In this document: one piece after another, positions 1 to 11,230 of the stretch
How the letters are laid out: the number at the start of each line of letters is the position of its first letter
Numbering within the stretch: position 1 is the first letter of the stretch
NCBI GenBank assembly: GCA_028274465.1
Contig: CM051458.1
Location: 103,122,855 to 103,186,854, forward strand
DNA length: 64,000 nt
Source of the DNA: Plantago ovata
Taxonomy: Eukaryota > Streptophyta > Magnoliopsida > Lamiales > Plantaginaceae
Direction of reading: 5' to 3'
Program-made: the position numbers and the translations under genes
Notes under the pieces: generated by a model
What the model saw: only the letters and a program-made list of their open reading frames with translations
What the model was told of the DNA's origin: nothing
Database searches by the model: none

Positions 1-494
1 ACCTTGTAATTACTAAGTACAGCATCTTGAATGCTTATGTCTTCTTTAGACAATTAGCCTCTAATAATAAGGTCTTATGTCGTGTACCTGCGAATAAGAG
101 AAGGAGAGGTAATACCTTTTCTAATCGACTTGACAAGACAAAGCGGTGGTGATTCAATTGTAGCTTCAAAGCTAGTAATACTAGACATAGACATGAGAGA
201 GATTTTAGGAAAGAGTTTGGAGTGTAATAAATATGTATATCGTAAATGCTCTGAGCCGGAGTATCTGTGGGAGAACCCCCAAGAGACTCAGATCCCAATA
301 AAATAGGAATCTTTGTCGGATGCGTTGCATAATAATGCTAAACCGCTTCTTAGACTATTTGTGGTGAAGCAATTATGGTTCTCTTAATGATGGAACCACC
401 TGTTAGAGGCGGATCGCCTCACCTTCGAGGTGGGATCGAGGCGGCATATAAGCAATTCCTAACTAAATTGCCAAGTCTTTGAAGTGGTTAGATC
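1..494. other. Intergenic, no gene recognised
   Basis: Unique-looking AT-rich sequence. A 74-codon open frame at 82-306 has no recognisable domain and no clear gene context, so it is not called. A short GC-rich patch near 400-450 contains palindromic GCCTCACC/GAGG motifs; a similar GCCTCACCTCGAGG occurs just after the MITE at about 1137, so the flanks may be one older repeat split by that insertion. Confidence 0.4.
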
Positions 495-1114
495 GACGTG
501 AGTAGGGATGGCAATTTGGGTCGGGCAGACCGAGCCCGGCCCGATCATGTCGGGCCAGGCCCGTCCGATCAGCCCATTGGGCCGGGCTTGGGCCTGTTAT
601 ATAGGCCCATGGGCTGGGTCTGGGCCAAAAAATTTAGCCCGCTAGCCCGGCCCGGCCCAGGTCCGACCCAAGTGTGTATATGTTTTTCTTTATATTTTAT
701 ATATAATATATATAATACTTCGTATAACTTTTTTTTTTTGTTATTTATACATTAGTAGTATTAAATTAAGTTCTAATTTATATAATTTTTCATACTTTTA
801 TGTATTTATAATATTTTCTATTAAATTATATATTTTAATATACATCACAACCAATAATTTATAACTTTTTGAAGCTTTTTTTTTAAATTATTAAATCTTT
901 TAATTTAATTTTTTTTTTAAATTATCCCCTACAATGTGTGACTTTTGAATTTTTTTGAAAAAAAGGCCAAGCTCGGCCCGACCCATGATGGGTTGGGTTT
1001 GGGCCTAAAATTTTGGCCCGTCCTCGGGCCTGGGCCTGGGCCAAGTGTGTTGGGCCAGGACCGGGACTCTGGCAGCCCGGCCCATCCCGGTCCATTGCCA
1101 TCTCTAGACGTGAG
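495..1114. mobile_element. hAT-like non-autonomous element (MITE)
   Basis: The element body is 503-1106 (604 bp). It begins TAGGGATGGCAA and ends TTGCCATCTCTA, which are imperfect terminal inverted repeats. It is flanked by an identical 8-bp direct repeat, GACGTGAG, at 495-502 and 1107-1114. TIRs of this TAGGGATG type with 8-bp duplications are characteristic of the hAT superfamily. Both ends are rich in GGCCCGGCCC-like palindromes (about 520-670 and 970-1095) and the centre is very AT-rich. There is no transposase, so movement would need an autonomous relative. The open frames at 498-755 and 945-1202 are by-products of the GC-rich ends. Confidence 0.85.
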
Positions 1115-1633
1115 GTTGTTGACTCGATGCGGGAAGCCTCACCTCGAGGATGGTACTATTAAATATTTCCTTAGTTGCCAGTACACATGTCGTGTTATTT
1201 AAGTGTTAACTATGTATGGGGATCACCAAGAATATGTACACCTTTGTTCAACCTTCCACGTAAAAGCTCAACTTCATTTACAAATTGAGAGTGCAAGATC
1301 TTGATAAAGACTCATTTAATATTCGTTTCTTCATTTCGAGTAAATTCCTCCGTCTATTTTTTTATTTCATTTACTTAATCCAAAGAAATAGTTGTAATGT
1401 TAGAAATTTTGCATAAATTTGCCTTAACTCGAACACAAACTATACAAAAATAAACCAAACTTTTAAAATTCAATTTTATTACATTGGGTTTTGTTTGACT
1501 AAGTTCCACTTCCACTTCTAGATGAAACATTCTCTTATATTCAACTAGAATGAAACTTCATATTTCTAATGATTTTATATGTGGTTACAAATTGATTAGT
1601 ACAACTTCGTATTATTCATCCCACATGCAGAAG
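1115..1633. other. Intergenic, nothing recognised
   Basis: AT-rich sequence between the hAT-like MITE and the pectinesterase-carrying inverted repeat. No domain, repeat or RNA gene was recognised on either strand. Confidence 0.4.
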
Positions 1634-2921
1634 CGGAGATAGGGGTGACCAGAGGGGCGACCGCCACCCCTAAAATTTTTAATTTTGTTATTATTATATG
1701 TATATGTTTATGAAAAAATTTACTTTTCGCCACCCCAATTTTTTTTATTAATGTATTTAATTAGTCTTTAGTTAGTTGAGATTACCTTCAAAAACTGTAT
1801 TGTCTTTAATTTTGTGAGGCCCTATACCAAAATTGAAATTGAACCGTACATCTAACATTTAAGATATGAGGAAAAAAAAGATATAATCAACTTTAAAAAT
1901 AAATTTTGTGCATATTTCTATTTGATATTCATGCTATTTTCTTATCCAAATTTCGAGCAAATTTCTAATTTGATATTCGTAAAGTATAAACCATATATGA
2001 TTGAACATATCACATAAGCTCATAAGCGACCATGTACCGTCACCCATATTTTCAAATTTTGACTCCGACCTTGACTTCGACGTCAATCGTCGGCATGTTA
2101 CTCGCCTGACTAAAGTCACAAACGGCTTGTCCACCGTCAGCTTCTCCCTATATGTGCCCGACCTATAGCTACCTATAATGACTCGCCTCCTGCTCCCAGT
2201 CGGGATGCTACGGAGGGCATCCGCAATATGCATATACTCTCTCGTACCATCTGCCCGTACGTGTATGATGGACGGGCTAGACTTGTTCGTAACTAGCTCC
2301 ATGAGTAAGGAAGATGTGCTACTGGATAACGGAAGTACATTCCGGGTGAACCATGCGTTCACCTCGGGCCGGTGAGCGAGAATGGGGTCCGTATCGTCCG
2401 TCAAAATGTGGACCACAACAAATACGAAGATCATGATGAAAAGTAACTTGGCTGCAACTGCCACCATATGGTGGTGGTGATGAACGGAGATGGAGGACAA
2501 GGGTGGATCAGGATTTGAAAATAGAGGTGGCGGTATACATGGTCGCTTATGAACTTATGTGATATGTTCAATCATATATAATGTTTATAATTTACGAATA
2601 TCAAATTAATTTTTTTTCTGAATTTTGGATAAGAAAATAGCACGGATGTCAAACAGAAATATGAACGAAATTTATATTTAAAATTGATTATATCTTTTTT
2701 TTCCTCATATGTTAAATGTTAGATGTACGGTTCAATTTCAATTTTGGCATAGGGCTTCACAAAATTAAAGATAGTACAGTTCTTATAGGTAATCTCGACT
2801 AATTAAAGATTAACTACATACACTAATGAAAAAATTGGGGTGGCGGAAAGTAATTTTTTTCATAAACATACATATGGTAATAACAAAATTAAATAAATTG
2901 GGTCGCCACCCCCTATCTCCG
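1634..2921. mobile_element. Long inverted-repeat element with captured gene fragment
   Basis: Two arms of about 400 bp, roughly 1634-2057 and 2516-2921, are reverse complements with scattered mismatches. Both outer ends read CGGAGATAGGGG / CCCCTATCTCCG. Shared landmarks include GCCACCCC stretches, a GTACGGTTCAATTTCAATTT block and a GAACATATCACATAA block, all mirrored in order. The unique core (about 2058-2515) encodes a pectinesterase N-terminus on the minus strand. This is the layout of a foldback or Pack-type DNA transposon. No clean target duplication was found, because the right end abuts a further partial arm copy (2922-3065). The superfamily is unassigned. Confidence 0.75.
2058..2500 (-). 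pseudogene. Captured pectinesterase 5' fragment
   Basis: The minus-strand frame starts at 2500 and continues to 1934, but only the part inside the inverted-repeat core is gene-like. It shows a hydrophobic signal-anchor (about residues 12-34), a linker, and then a stretch resembling the start of the pectin methylesterase catalytic domain: a DG-x-x-x-(Y/F) motif, ALRSIP, and GTYREKLTVDKPFVTL. In the family this region begins the beta-helix that de-esterifies cell-wall pectin. The catalytic Asp/Gln residues lie further downstream and are absent. After about 2105 the frame runs into unrelated sequence and then into the repeat arm, so no working enzyme is encoded. The fragment looks like exon 1 of a plant pectinesterase picked up by the surrounding element; an old host gene later invaded by repeats is less likely. 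Confidence 0.65.
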
Positions 2922-3065
2922 TGCTATTTTCTTATCCAAAATTTTTTCTTATCCAAAATTCAGGAAAATTTCTAATTTCATATTTGTAAATTATAAACAC
3001 TATATTTTTGAACATATCACATAATCTCATAAGCGACATGTATGCCGCCACCCCTATTTTAAAAT
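2922..3065. repeat. Partial third copy of the inverted-repeat arm
   Basis: This segment repeats, in direct orientation, the inner part of the left arm (about 1932-2056): TGCTATTTTCTTATCC, the GAACATATCACATAA block, the ATAAGCGAC block and a terminal GCCACCCCTATTTT. It starts exactly where the right arm ends. This suggests a rearrangement, or insertion of the element into an older relative. Confidence 0.7.
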
Positions 3066-4020
3066 CATCATTACTAAATACTACGGAGTACGTTATTTCG
3101 CCTAACATAATTTACTAACATTCTCTCTCTTTAATTTCAAAGAAATCAAGGAGGAGACGACATAAAATTGAAGGTTGGAATAATCTGAAATTGAAACAAA
3201 CTACATATCTTACTAATCTTTAGCCGACCTAAAAATATCCTCCAGATGGTGTTATTTGATCGATATACCTGGCCATTGGTGGAACTTTTAGACGTGTATT
3301 CAAATTCAACCACATTTCAATACTTACCCCCACATTTTCAAGATGCACAAATTCAACGTGTTTCAAAAAATAACCCACACAAATAGAACAACAATTAAAA
3401 CACATTCCACCAATTGGCCATAAGTCAATCATTATTCATTAAATTACTCAACAATCAAACTGCTCCGAATTCGTTAAATTACTCAACAATCAATCAAACC
3501 ACTCTAGAAAGACTATACATTTGACCTAACAGCCATTTTATTAAGCTTGGCCCAAGAAAAGACTCTGGGCCTGGAAAATTTTGTCACGGTGCTGTTGAAC
3601 AGAACTGGAGAATGGGTCTATTGGTTTGGAATGCCCACTGGAAATAATGAATCATGTTGCCTGATCCAAAGAGTTCAGAGTTCAGACTAGAGAGTATGGT
3701 GTCATGTGTGGGAATGATTTAAACATGAAAGCGAGCAAAGCAAGAAAAGTATTACTTCAAAGATCGATTTTGCTTCCCAACTTCAAAACACTAGTAAAAT
3801 GAAGGATAAAGCATATAAAGCCATTCATCAGGCACTTACTTTCTACAGGTTTACATTTTCATTACGGTCTGTACACAGTATAACTTCCTACTAGTTTGAT
3901 CTACTGTCCTCTTGAAAAAAAAAAGTTGCAGAGGTACAAGCACATGGTTTTAGTCTAGCAAAATAACAGAATCAGCAACAAAACACCAGAAAACCAACAT
4001 GTCCACAAACTCCTACTCAT
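3066..4020. other. Intergenic and 3' flank of the DREB2 gene
   Basis: No gene was recognised. The last few hundred bases (about 3700-4059) should contain the 3' UTR of the minus-strand DREB2-type gene. A 67-codon minus-strand frame at 3229-3432 has no recognisable features. Confidence 0.4.
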
Positions 4021-4059
4021 TGTCTTCCCTACAAGTCCTCCAAGCTGACTGCTAGCTCC

Positions 4060-5172
4060 TCAAATTATATCATTTTCCAGGTCGAGCAACAAGTCATCCA
4101 ATGTGAAACTAGACAAGTCCTCCTGGCGCCCAGGTTTCAGGAAGTCTAATCCCTGTTCAAATCCATGAGGCAAGTTACCGAATAGGTCTACATTCAGATC
4201 CTGCATATCAGGAAACGGGGCGCCTTGATTTAAGACCTGCTGCCCCGTTTGGCCCCCGCCAATATGATTTCCGTCTTGGTCCAGCATCGCAAGCAACTCA
4301 TCAACGTCAAACATCTCACCATTTGGAAAACCATTGAACTCGTGCTTCACAGCATCAATGCCCTGATGCTCCTGCTGCTGCAATGGTTCTTTATCCAAAG
4401 CCATCTCATTGTTGTCAACAAACGAGTAGGGTCTATTTTCCAGGCACAAAGGAGCAGCCTCTTTCTTTCTATCTTCCACCATCAACTGTGGCATCTGCCC
4501 ATCTTTATCAAAACTCATCATCTGAGTGCTAGTCTGAGGATATTGTTGTGCCTCAGGTTCAGAAATCCGAGAAGTGCTTTCTGCATCTTCTTTCTTTACC
4601 TCACACACACGCAGCCCAACCGGTCCAACATCACCATCACAGACCTCAGACATCCCAGAAATCGCTGAATCTGAACCAGACACTGTCGGCCTTGCAGGAT
4701 TACGTTGTTTACCATCTACTTTACCCTCTACTACTGAACTAACAGAACTATGACTAGGGAAGTTAACTCTTGCACAAGGTCCATACATTGCCCTTGCAGC
4801 TTCATCATAAGCCTGAGCGGCTTCAACAGCATTACTAAACGTCCCCAGCCAAAGCCTACTCCCTCGGTGCGGCTCCCTAATTTCCGCCACCCATTTACCC
4901 CATGTCCTCTGCCTAACACCTCTATAATTGCATCGCGAATTCTCCGGACCCCCTTTCCCTTTCATACATCCTTTCTTCGATCCTTTAGCAGGCGCTTTAC
5001 GCACGGGCTTCTCCCCATTCTTGATAGAATCAAGCTTCACATTGTACTCTTTCCACTTCGCAAGGGTTTCCGCTACATTCTTCGTCCCGTCTTTACGCCC
5101 ATTCGACCTCCTCTTCCGAGTATAGTCTATCGGCTTTGGCGCCAGATCCAAATTATGATCTAATGAGCTCAT
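4060..5172 (-). CDS. DREB2: DREB2-type AP2/ERF transcription factor
   Basis: A 370-residue intronless coding region. Residues about 82-139 form a single AP2/ERF DNA-binding domain ([19 protein letters not shown] ... WLGTF). Its WVAEIRE carries the Val and Glu typical of the DREB subfamily that binds the drought-response element core CCGAC. A basic nuclear-localisation stretch (RKRRSNGRK) lies at 19-27 and a [12 protein letters not shown] stretch precedes the AP2 domain, both as in DREB2A-like proteins. The region after the domain is Ser/Thr-rich, where DREB2A has its negative regulatory region; equivalence here is inferred. The C-terminus is acidic with hydrophobic residues ([21 protein letters not shown]), resembling an activation domain. 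DREB2 proteins act in the nucleus in drought, salt and heat responses. The start follows a 5'UTR intron and gives the expected N-terminus. Confidence 0.93.
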   Translation of the reverse strand: MSSLDHNLDLAPKPIDYTRKRRSNGRKDGTKNVAETLAKWKEYNVKLDSIKNGEKPVRKAPAKGSKKGCMKGKGGPENSRCNYRGVRQRTWGKWVAEIREPHRGSRLWLGTFSNAVEAAQAYDEAARAMYGPCARVNFPSHSSVSSVVEGKVDGKQRNPARPTVSGSDSAISGMSEVCDGDVGPVGLRVCEVKKEDAESTSRISEPEAQQYPQTSTQMMSFDKDGQMPQLMVEDRKKEAAPLCLENRPYSFVDNNEMALDKEPLQQQEHQGIDAVKHEFNGFPNGEMFDVDELLAMLDQDGNHIGGGQTGQQVLNQGAPFPDMQDLNVDLFGNLPHGFEQGLDFLKPGRQEDLSSFTLDDLLLDLENDII

Positions 5173-5182
5173 ATCTCTTATC

Positions 5183-5565
5183 CTGCAGAAAGATCAACAA
5201 AAACACATAAGCCAAATTGCTCAAACGTATGTTATACAACTTATAAACAGCTAGTAAAACACTATTCAGTAACTTGAGAAAATCAATCTACAGCAACGAA
5301 CACAACCAGAAAACATTCACATCTAATGGATGCTCAATTCACCACCAAATTCAGTGTACAACAATCTCAGTTTATGCAAAATCCCCAAAAATAAAAATAA
5401 AATTAAAAAAAGAAACCCTAGAAACAGAGTAGAGGAACTAACTTTGAGCAAAACGCTAAAACAATCAAAAAATCAGACCGAGAAACAGCACAATCAATCA
5501 GTTAGAGAACAGGAAAACATCAATTAAAAGAAGAAAAAGAATCGCTAAAATCGAAATCACCATAC
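5183..5565 (-). other. 5'UTR intron of the DREB2-type gene
   Basis: On the minus strand a donor AAAG|GTATGG at 5566/5565 pairs with an acceptor CTGCAG|G at 5183/5182, ten bases upstream of the ATG. The interval is AT-rich and holds no coding sequence. The leader exon then runs up to about 5795. The boundaries are read from splice consensus only. Confidence 0.6.
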
Positions 5566-5823
5566 CTTTGTACCATCTCTGCCTTTCCAACTTCCAGTCC
5601 GTTTGAACTTCCAGCCACAAACGTGTTCGTCTTCTCCGAAATTGTCAGATTATCGATTGATCGAATCGACTAAATAGTTTTCTCAGTAAGAAGAGAATTA
5701 GAGTTAATCTTCTTGTTCAAGTTGCAGGTGATGAATATTGATGATTCTCGAGAGCAAATTTGATTTTGTTGATGAATAGCGAAATACAGAAGATAAAATC
5801 CGAATCGGGGACAGAAAGACGCG

Positions 5824-5831
5824 TATTTATA
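5824..5831 (-). promoter_or_regulatory. TATA box of the DREB2-type gene
   Basis: TATAAATA on the minus strand, about 650 bp upstream of the ATG and upstream of the leader exon. It predicts a transcription start near 5795. Confidence 0.6.
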
Positions 5832-5948
5832 GACTTCTCTAGATATTTCAAGAGGCTTAATTACTTTTTAAGACTTTTTTTTTTTTATTATCATTAAATA
5901 TTGCTACTTTCGAGGCCTGGGAGGATATTTTAAGGTTTTGAGGGACTT

Positions 5949-5986
5949 GACGTGGCAATTGTGGCACCGGGGATTTGGCACGTGTC
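5949..5986 (-). promoter_or_regulatory. Two ABRE/G-box-like elements upstream of the DREB2-type gene
   Basis: GACGTGGC at 5949-5956 and GGCACGTGTC around 5977-5986 (CACGTG at 5979-5984) lie 120-160 bp upstream of the TATA box. ACGTG-core sites bind bZIP factors of the AREB/ABF type, and DREB2A promoters are known to contain ABREs. ABA or osmotic-stress control is therefore plausible but not shown. Confidence 0.5.
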
Positions 5987-5989
5987 ACA

Positions 5990-7285
5990 GTGAAGCTTCC
6001 TGAACCACTCATTAACACTGGTGCTGGGGGGTTATTTTTGGGATTTCAGGTTATGTAAGTACCAGTAATTTTGCTTGGGGGTGAAGCAATTTCTAGTTTT
6101 GTGAAGGTGGTTATTTGTTGTCTGGCCCAGATATTTTGGTCAAAGTTCAGTCAAGCCCATAGTTTCGTAGAAAGTGGCGCTCGCTACTGGAATGTTGTAT
6201 TCCTGTACCATATTTGATGTATATTTTTATGGATAAGGAAATTTCCAGAAATGGCAATTTTAAAGGGCTAAGCTTCTTTTTTTGCAGACTTGGGGACTAA
6301 GATAAAATGAAAATCACCTTTTTTGAGGTAAAGGTAAAACTGACATTTTTTTTACTTGAAGTCCAAGATATGTATTAGAAAATAAAAAGGCGAATAGCAT
6401 TTTTAGCCAAAATCCTTACTTGCAGCTCAAGGTACAAACACATACTGTACATGATTTCTAATTTATGTGATAAATTTGTTAATTGGGTAAAAAAAATTAG
6501 AACGACACACACTTTTAACACAATTAGACGACAATGTACTAGGAATTTCTAGAGTTACAAAATTACATTTCTTATCACACACAATGAAGTATGCAATCAA
6601 TCCTTATGTAATCAACGACTAACAAAATTTGATTTGGGCGTATACAAAGAAATTAAGTTGTTATGTCTTGCATAGATGATTAGACCGAATTGTTATAAAT
6701 GGTAATAGTACAAGATCATCTTAAATTGCAGAACCTAAGATGTACATTTGGTTGGTCTCTAAACATAGCTTATTAATCCAATCTAGTAGGTTCCACGTAT
6801 ACGTTGAGCATAATAATATGATGGTTTGATAATATGTTTTTAAGTAAAGATACGCGTTTTCACATTTTTTTTAAACGTACAAATTTTAAAAAAATAAAAT
6901 AACAATACGGACATTAAGCCCAATTACGTTGATGTTTGATAAGAATCTAATGCATCGATCACACACCACACATACTTCACAAGATATAACAATTCACAAC
7001 AAGTCAAGTGTTCCATCCAGACTAAAATTAAACGGAAACTCAAGAGATCATCTAACACGAAATGAACATTAAACATACACTACTACACCACCAAATTTTC
7101 TTTCAATCAATGAGTTCCTTACACTACACACTCTCACATGATATAAGAGATTTCGGTTGATCCCTTCTATATAACATTAGTGATACCTTCGATTTAAAGT
7201 GAATAATATTGACATTAATTGGTGACTCAATTACACCGATTAAAATGGTCGAGTCTCGATCAATGGGGGTTGGAATTTTGTATGA
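5990..7285. other. Intergenic, no gene recognised
   Basis: About 1.3 kb of AT-rich DNA upstream of the DREB2 promoter. No domains, tandem repeats or clear element ends were found. Confidence 0.4.
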
Positions 7286-7560
7286 TAAATAAATAAATAA
7301 AAACTTCTCCCGTAATGGGGGAAAACAAAGCTAAGCAAACTAAGAGAGCTACAAGTGTCATATCCAGCAGCCTCCAAGAGTGGCAAGCTAAGTAGCTAAT
7401 CCTATCAACATCGCCTCCACGACCGATCGATCCAACCAGATTACCTCGTTGCTAAGGATAAAGTGGTCCCCACAAGAATACACAGCAATGTTGGTAGAGG
7501 TTACAGGGCTTGCATGCACGCCACGTGTCGGAGGCTCACTCACTCAAAGAGTGGCTGAAG
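7286..7560 (-). mobile_element. Probable LINE 3'-end remnant
   Basis: On the minus strand, after a short coding-like stretch, the sequence reads TTAGCTTTGTTTTCCCCC and then an (ATTT)n tail at about 7286-7302. This resembles plant LINE 3' ends that finish with a short oligo-A or simple-repeat tail. The coding part is too short and degraded for domain assignment. No target duplication was found. Confidence 0.35.
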
Positions 7561-8330
7561 ATTTGCTGTAGTTACTAGATCACCAAAGTCCGTCTTTCCT
7601 TAAGTTGGAAGGCAGGCAGGACGTACGTCAGCCGTGACATGAGTATATATCCAGCTCCTTGCCCTTTCGAGTGTTTTCGTATCACAATTTGCTTAAATCG
7701 TGCCGTAAATCGCATTTGTTTACGTATTCATCTTATTCATTTCTTATCTCTATGGTTACCGATTCCTATTAGTAAATTTGTAAGGTGGTAAAATAATTTG
7801 TATCATAATTTGTAAGGTGGTAATGGAGATGAAACGGAAAAATAATGGAATCATAACTCGTGAAAGATAATTTGTATATAAAGTCAAGTGAGTTAGTCCG
7901 CACTCGGTTTTTAATAATCTAAGTGCGATTTGTGTCTGATTGGTTCATTTGTAATTAATTAAGGTTTTTTTTATGAAGCGTAATTAATTAAGTTGCTTCA
8001 TGCGTTGATACATATCGGCTCTCATCATTTCATACTATCATCATTCCTCATTGGCACGCTAATAATAATTAGTTAACATATGGGATTTTTGCTAATTGTT
8101 TAGGTAATCTGAGACGGGCTATGATACTCAATTACTCATATCTTTATCATCAACTACACTTCTATTATAACTCAAATAATAAATAATCATAGTTGATTTT
8201 GGAAATTTTAACTAAGATATAGAAATGAAATGAGTAAATTTGTTGGGAAAATAATCTATGGCATTAACACTTTTTTTTCTGGAGAGAGATAGAGATGGGT
8301 AAAGAAAAAAAATTAAGTGACTATGTCATA
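7561..8330. other. Intergenic, nothing recognised
   Basis: AT-rich spacer between two LINE-like remnants. No gene or RNA was recognised. Confidence 0.4.
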
Positions 8331-10195
8331 GAGCCTAATGATTCTATTGAGAAAGTACGTAAGTGATTATATCTCCAATGGAAGCTGGGATTTTAATAGA
8401 TTTTTTTCTAATCTTCCTATAGATTTAGTCCTTGAAATTATGGGCACTATTTACCCTCTCAATAAAGTTGTAGTGATAAGTTGTGTTTCAGGGAAATTTA
8501 CTATAAAATCTGTTATAACACTCTTATCTGCTGGAATCGTGATTTTCCAAACTGGCACTGGATGAGAATTTGGAAATGTAAAACTTTACCCAGAGTTAAA
8601 TGCTTCATGTGGCTTGTTGTGCATGATAGGAATCCTACTTTCAGTATACTACATAAGAAGAATATTTTCCTGCTCCTACTTGCAGTTTATGTAAGGAAAA
8701 TGAGGAACAATTGATCATTTTATTTTTAATTGTAAAGTTTTTTATGGTTTTAGATTCAAGTATTTTCCTTCTAACTGGATTAATGATAAACTTGCCAGTT
8801 TGCTTTTCAAACTTAGAGATGATCAGATTTTACCTAAATTGCTTATACGTACATAGTAGTTGGTTAATCTGGAAACATAGAAATGATTTTGTGTATAATG
8901 GAAAATGCTTAAATTTTTATCATATGCACACTGAACTAAGTATTCTTCTTTGCAATCTTAAATCTGAGGATGAAGTCCTAAGAACATAAAAGTTCGAATT
9001 CAATGCAAATGGGAGCCTCCTCCTCCAAATGTTATTTGTTTGAAGGGTCCATAACTTTTTAATACCTTCTTAGCGCTTATAATTACAAATTAATCCCACA
9101 TAGATGAACAATATCGAAAAAGGGCTTGTTACAACATTCCAATTACATATTAGGACATTTTGAGTTGATCAAATCCAATTTTTGAAATTTTTGTTTTCAA
9201 ACCAAACAGCCTTAGCTTTAAAAAAAAATAAAAATAAAAATGTTTTAAATCAACTAAAAATTCATTAAAAAATTTTAAAATAAAAATAATTATAAATAAA
9301 TAAATAAAAATGAAAAAAAAAAGTGGAGCTTCAACTCCACCACTCTACCATGATGACGGAGCTCTCTGCTCCGCCAGATCTGGACGGAGCAAAAGGTCCG
9401 TCAGATCTGGGCGGAGCAGAAGCTCCGTCCTGTTAATGGCGGAGCTCTGCTTCACCAGATATAGGCGGAGCTCTGCTTCGCCAGATCTAGGTGGAGCTCT
9501 CTGCCCCGCTAGATCTGGACGAAGCAGAAGCTCCGACATCGCCTGTAATTGGCGGAGAAGAGCTCCGCCACCGTGGTGGTGCTTTACCGGAATACTTGAT
9601 GGAGCTTAGCCCTGCCATTAATAGTGGAGTTTAGCTCCGCCATTAATGGTGGATGTAAAACTCCACCAAGTTTTATTTTGTTAATTAATTAATTTTTATA
9701 TTTTTACTTTTTCTATATTTTAGCTTAATTATTTAGTTTTAAAACTCATAAGGTTAGGGCATGTTTGGTTTGAAAAACCAAAATTTCAGATTTTGAATTT
9801 GGTCAACTCAAAAAGTAAATTTTGTCTCAATTTGTAATTGGTGATCAAAGAGGACTTAATTTGAGAATGAGTGCTCTAAGAGGGTACTCTAAGAGGGTAC
9901 TAAAGTGAAATTATCTCTTTGTTTGAATACTGAGGCATCTGTTCTTGGCAATCATGGTAATGCTGCTTTGGTTGTGTTTTTAGAAATGAATATGGTATAG
10001 TCATTAGAGCTGCTTCTGGGTATTTAGGCATAATGGATAATAATACGGCTGAGCTCTTGGCTATTAAACATGGACTGCCTATTGCTAAAAGAAACAACTT
10101 AGCAAATATTATCCTACAATTTGATTCTAAGTATGCTATTGATGCTGTTTGCGGAACCTTGGTACAAACTCTAATATTTGTTATGAAACAATTTT
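8331..10195 (+). mobile_element. Degraded LINE: zinc-binding RT C-terminus and RNase H
   Basis: Broken frames at 8481-8989 contain a recognisable zf-RVT (reverse-transcriptase zinc-binding) pattern: WxxIWKxxxLPRVKCFMWLVVHDRNPT, then an interrupted Cys-x-x-Cys and HxxF-like region. After an inserted foldback element, 9935-10190 carries an RVT_3 RNase H-like pattern in a broken frame, including a GNxGNA box, an N-N-T-A-E-L-L-A-I-K-H-G-L stretch and a later D-S-K box. In plant LINEs the order RT, zf-RVT, RNase H is usual, so this is one 5'-truncated, decayed copy. Frameshifts and stops make it non-functional. No poly-A tail or target duplication was identified. Confidence 0.6.
9061..9901. mobile_element. 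Foldback element with GC-rich centre inserted in a LINE
   Basis: The left part (about 9061-9225) and right part (about 9745-9888) are diverged inverted copies. Examples are TTTTCAAACCAAACAGCCTTA against AAGGTTAGGGCATGTTTGGTTTGAAAA, CATTTTGAGTTGATCAAAT against ATTTGGTCAACTCAAAA, and ACCTTCTTAGCGC against GCTCTAAGAGGGT. The centre (9325-9665) is GC-rich and built from alternating AGCTCCGCC/GGCGGAGCT and GCCAGATCTGG-like palindromes. The right end shows a duplicated CTCTAAGAGGGTA. It lies between the zf-RVT and RNase H parts of the LINE. A related end may lie near 56880-57000. The superfamily is unassigned. Confidence 0.6.
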
Positions 10196-11230
10196 AGGTG
10201 GCTATTGAGATTTGAGAAGATTTCCTAGCCTAGGTTGAGATTTTCACATATACTACAATTTAAGCCACATACCTAATTTCAAAACAAAACGGCCCAATTA
10301 TGCTATAATTGTTCGAAGATAGTTATTGTTTATTAAAAGACGAGCAAATTAGTAAAAGAAAATAGATCAAAGTATGCAGGCACTCCTTTAGAAATTGAAT
10401 AACTTTAATTAACGGTAGAAAGAAATCTTAGTCTTCCTCAAATGCTCTTTATCTTCATTACAGTAGTGGAGCATGGACTAACATGTTTGAAATCACTTGA
10501 GTAATATTTTCATTCTATTCTCTAATTTCTATATATTGTAAAAAAGTTAAAGAAGAACAGAGGGTCCAAGAGTGTCACAACGTGGGAGGCAGTAAATTCA
10601 AAGCTCAAGATACGTTTGGACAACTCTAATTACAAGCTAGACGACGGCGTTTCAATCAATAAAGGAATTGAAGTTAATTCAATCGGCACAGTTCACGCTC
10701 CATAAGGACTAATTCGCACCCTTGACTCATCATGTCATCATAGCGCCGAAATAGTAAGAAGTCAAAAAGATAATCAATGCAAACATTGTCCTTTCAAACG
10801 ATCTAATCTTGGCCATTGATCATAACAAACAAATGTGATCCAAGGGCTACTGAAACCCATTATCCTTCAAATCAAACAGAGTTGCAGTTACATCCTATGT
10901 ATTTTCTATCATTCAACAGAATAATCTAGACTAGATTTCCCTTATTTTCGTACGATTCTAGCCGTTGTCAGACCGAATCATTTCTTATTTATGTACACCG
11001 TTTTCATTTTCTTCATCATGATTGGAAATAGTACCCAGTTAGTAGGCAAAAATCTCTCTATAGTCTTATTACTTCGTCCCCTTTCTTCTCTTACCTCATG
11101 CATTTTGTAGAAATCTAAGCATAATCCAGCAAGGGCGTTACATTCAAATTAAAAATTAAGCACATATCCTAACAATACTTGAACGAATTTGCCCTGCTAT
11201 GAAACCCAAAATCTATAGACAGGGTAGCCA
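10196..11230. other. Intergenic, no gene recognised
   Basis: AT-rich sequence with no recognisable coding or element structure. Confidence 0.4.

Noticed and set aside
498-1202. Two 85-codon Gly/Pro-rich frames
   Set aside because: They come from the GC-rich palindromic ends of the hAT-like MITE.
2178-2375. 65-codon plus-strand frame
   Set aside because: Antisense shadow of the captured pectinesterase fragment.
4249-5163. Several plus-strand frames over the DREB2-type gene
   Set aside because: Antisense shadows of the AP2/ERF coding region.
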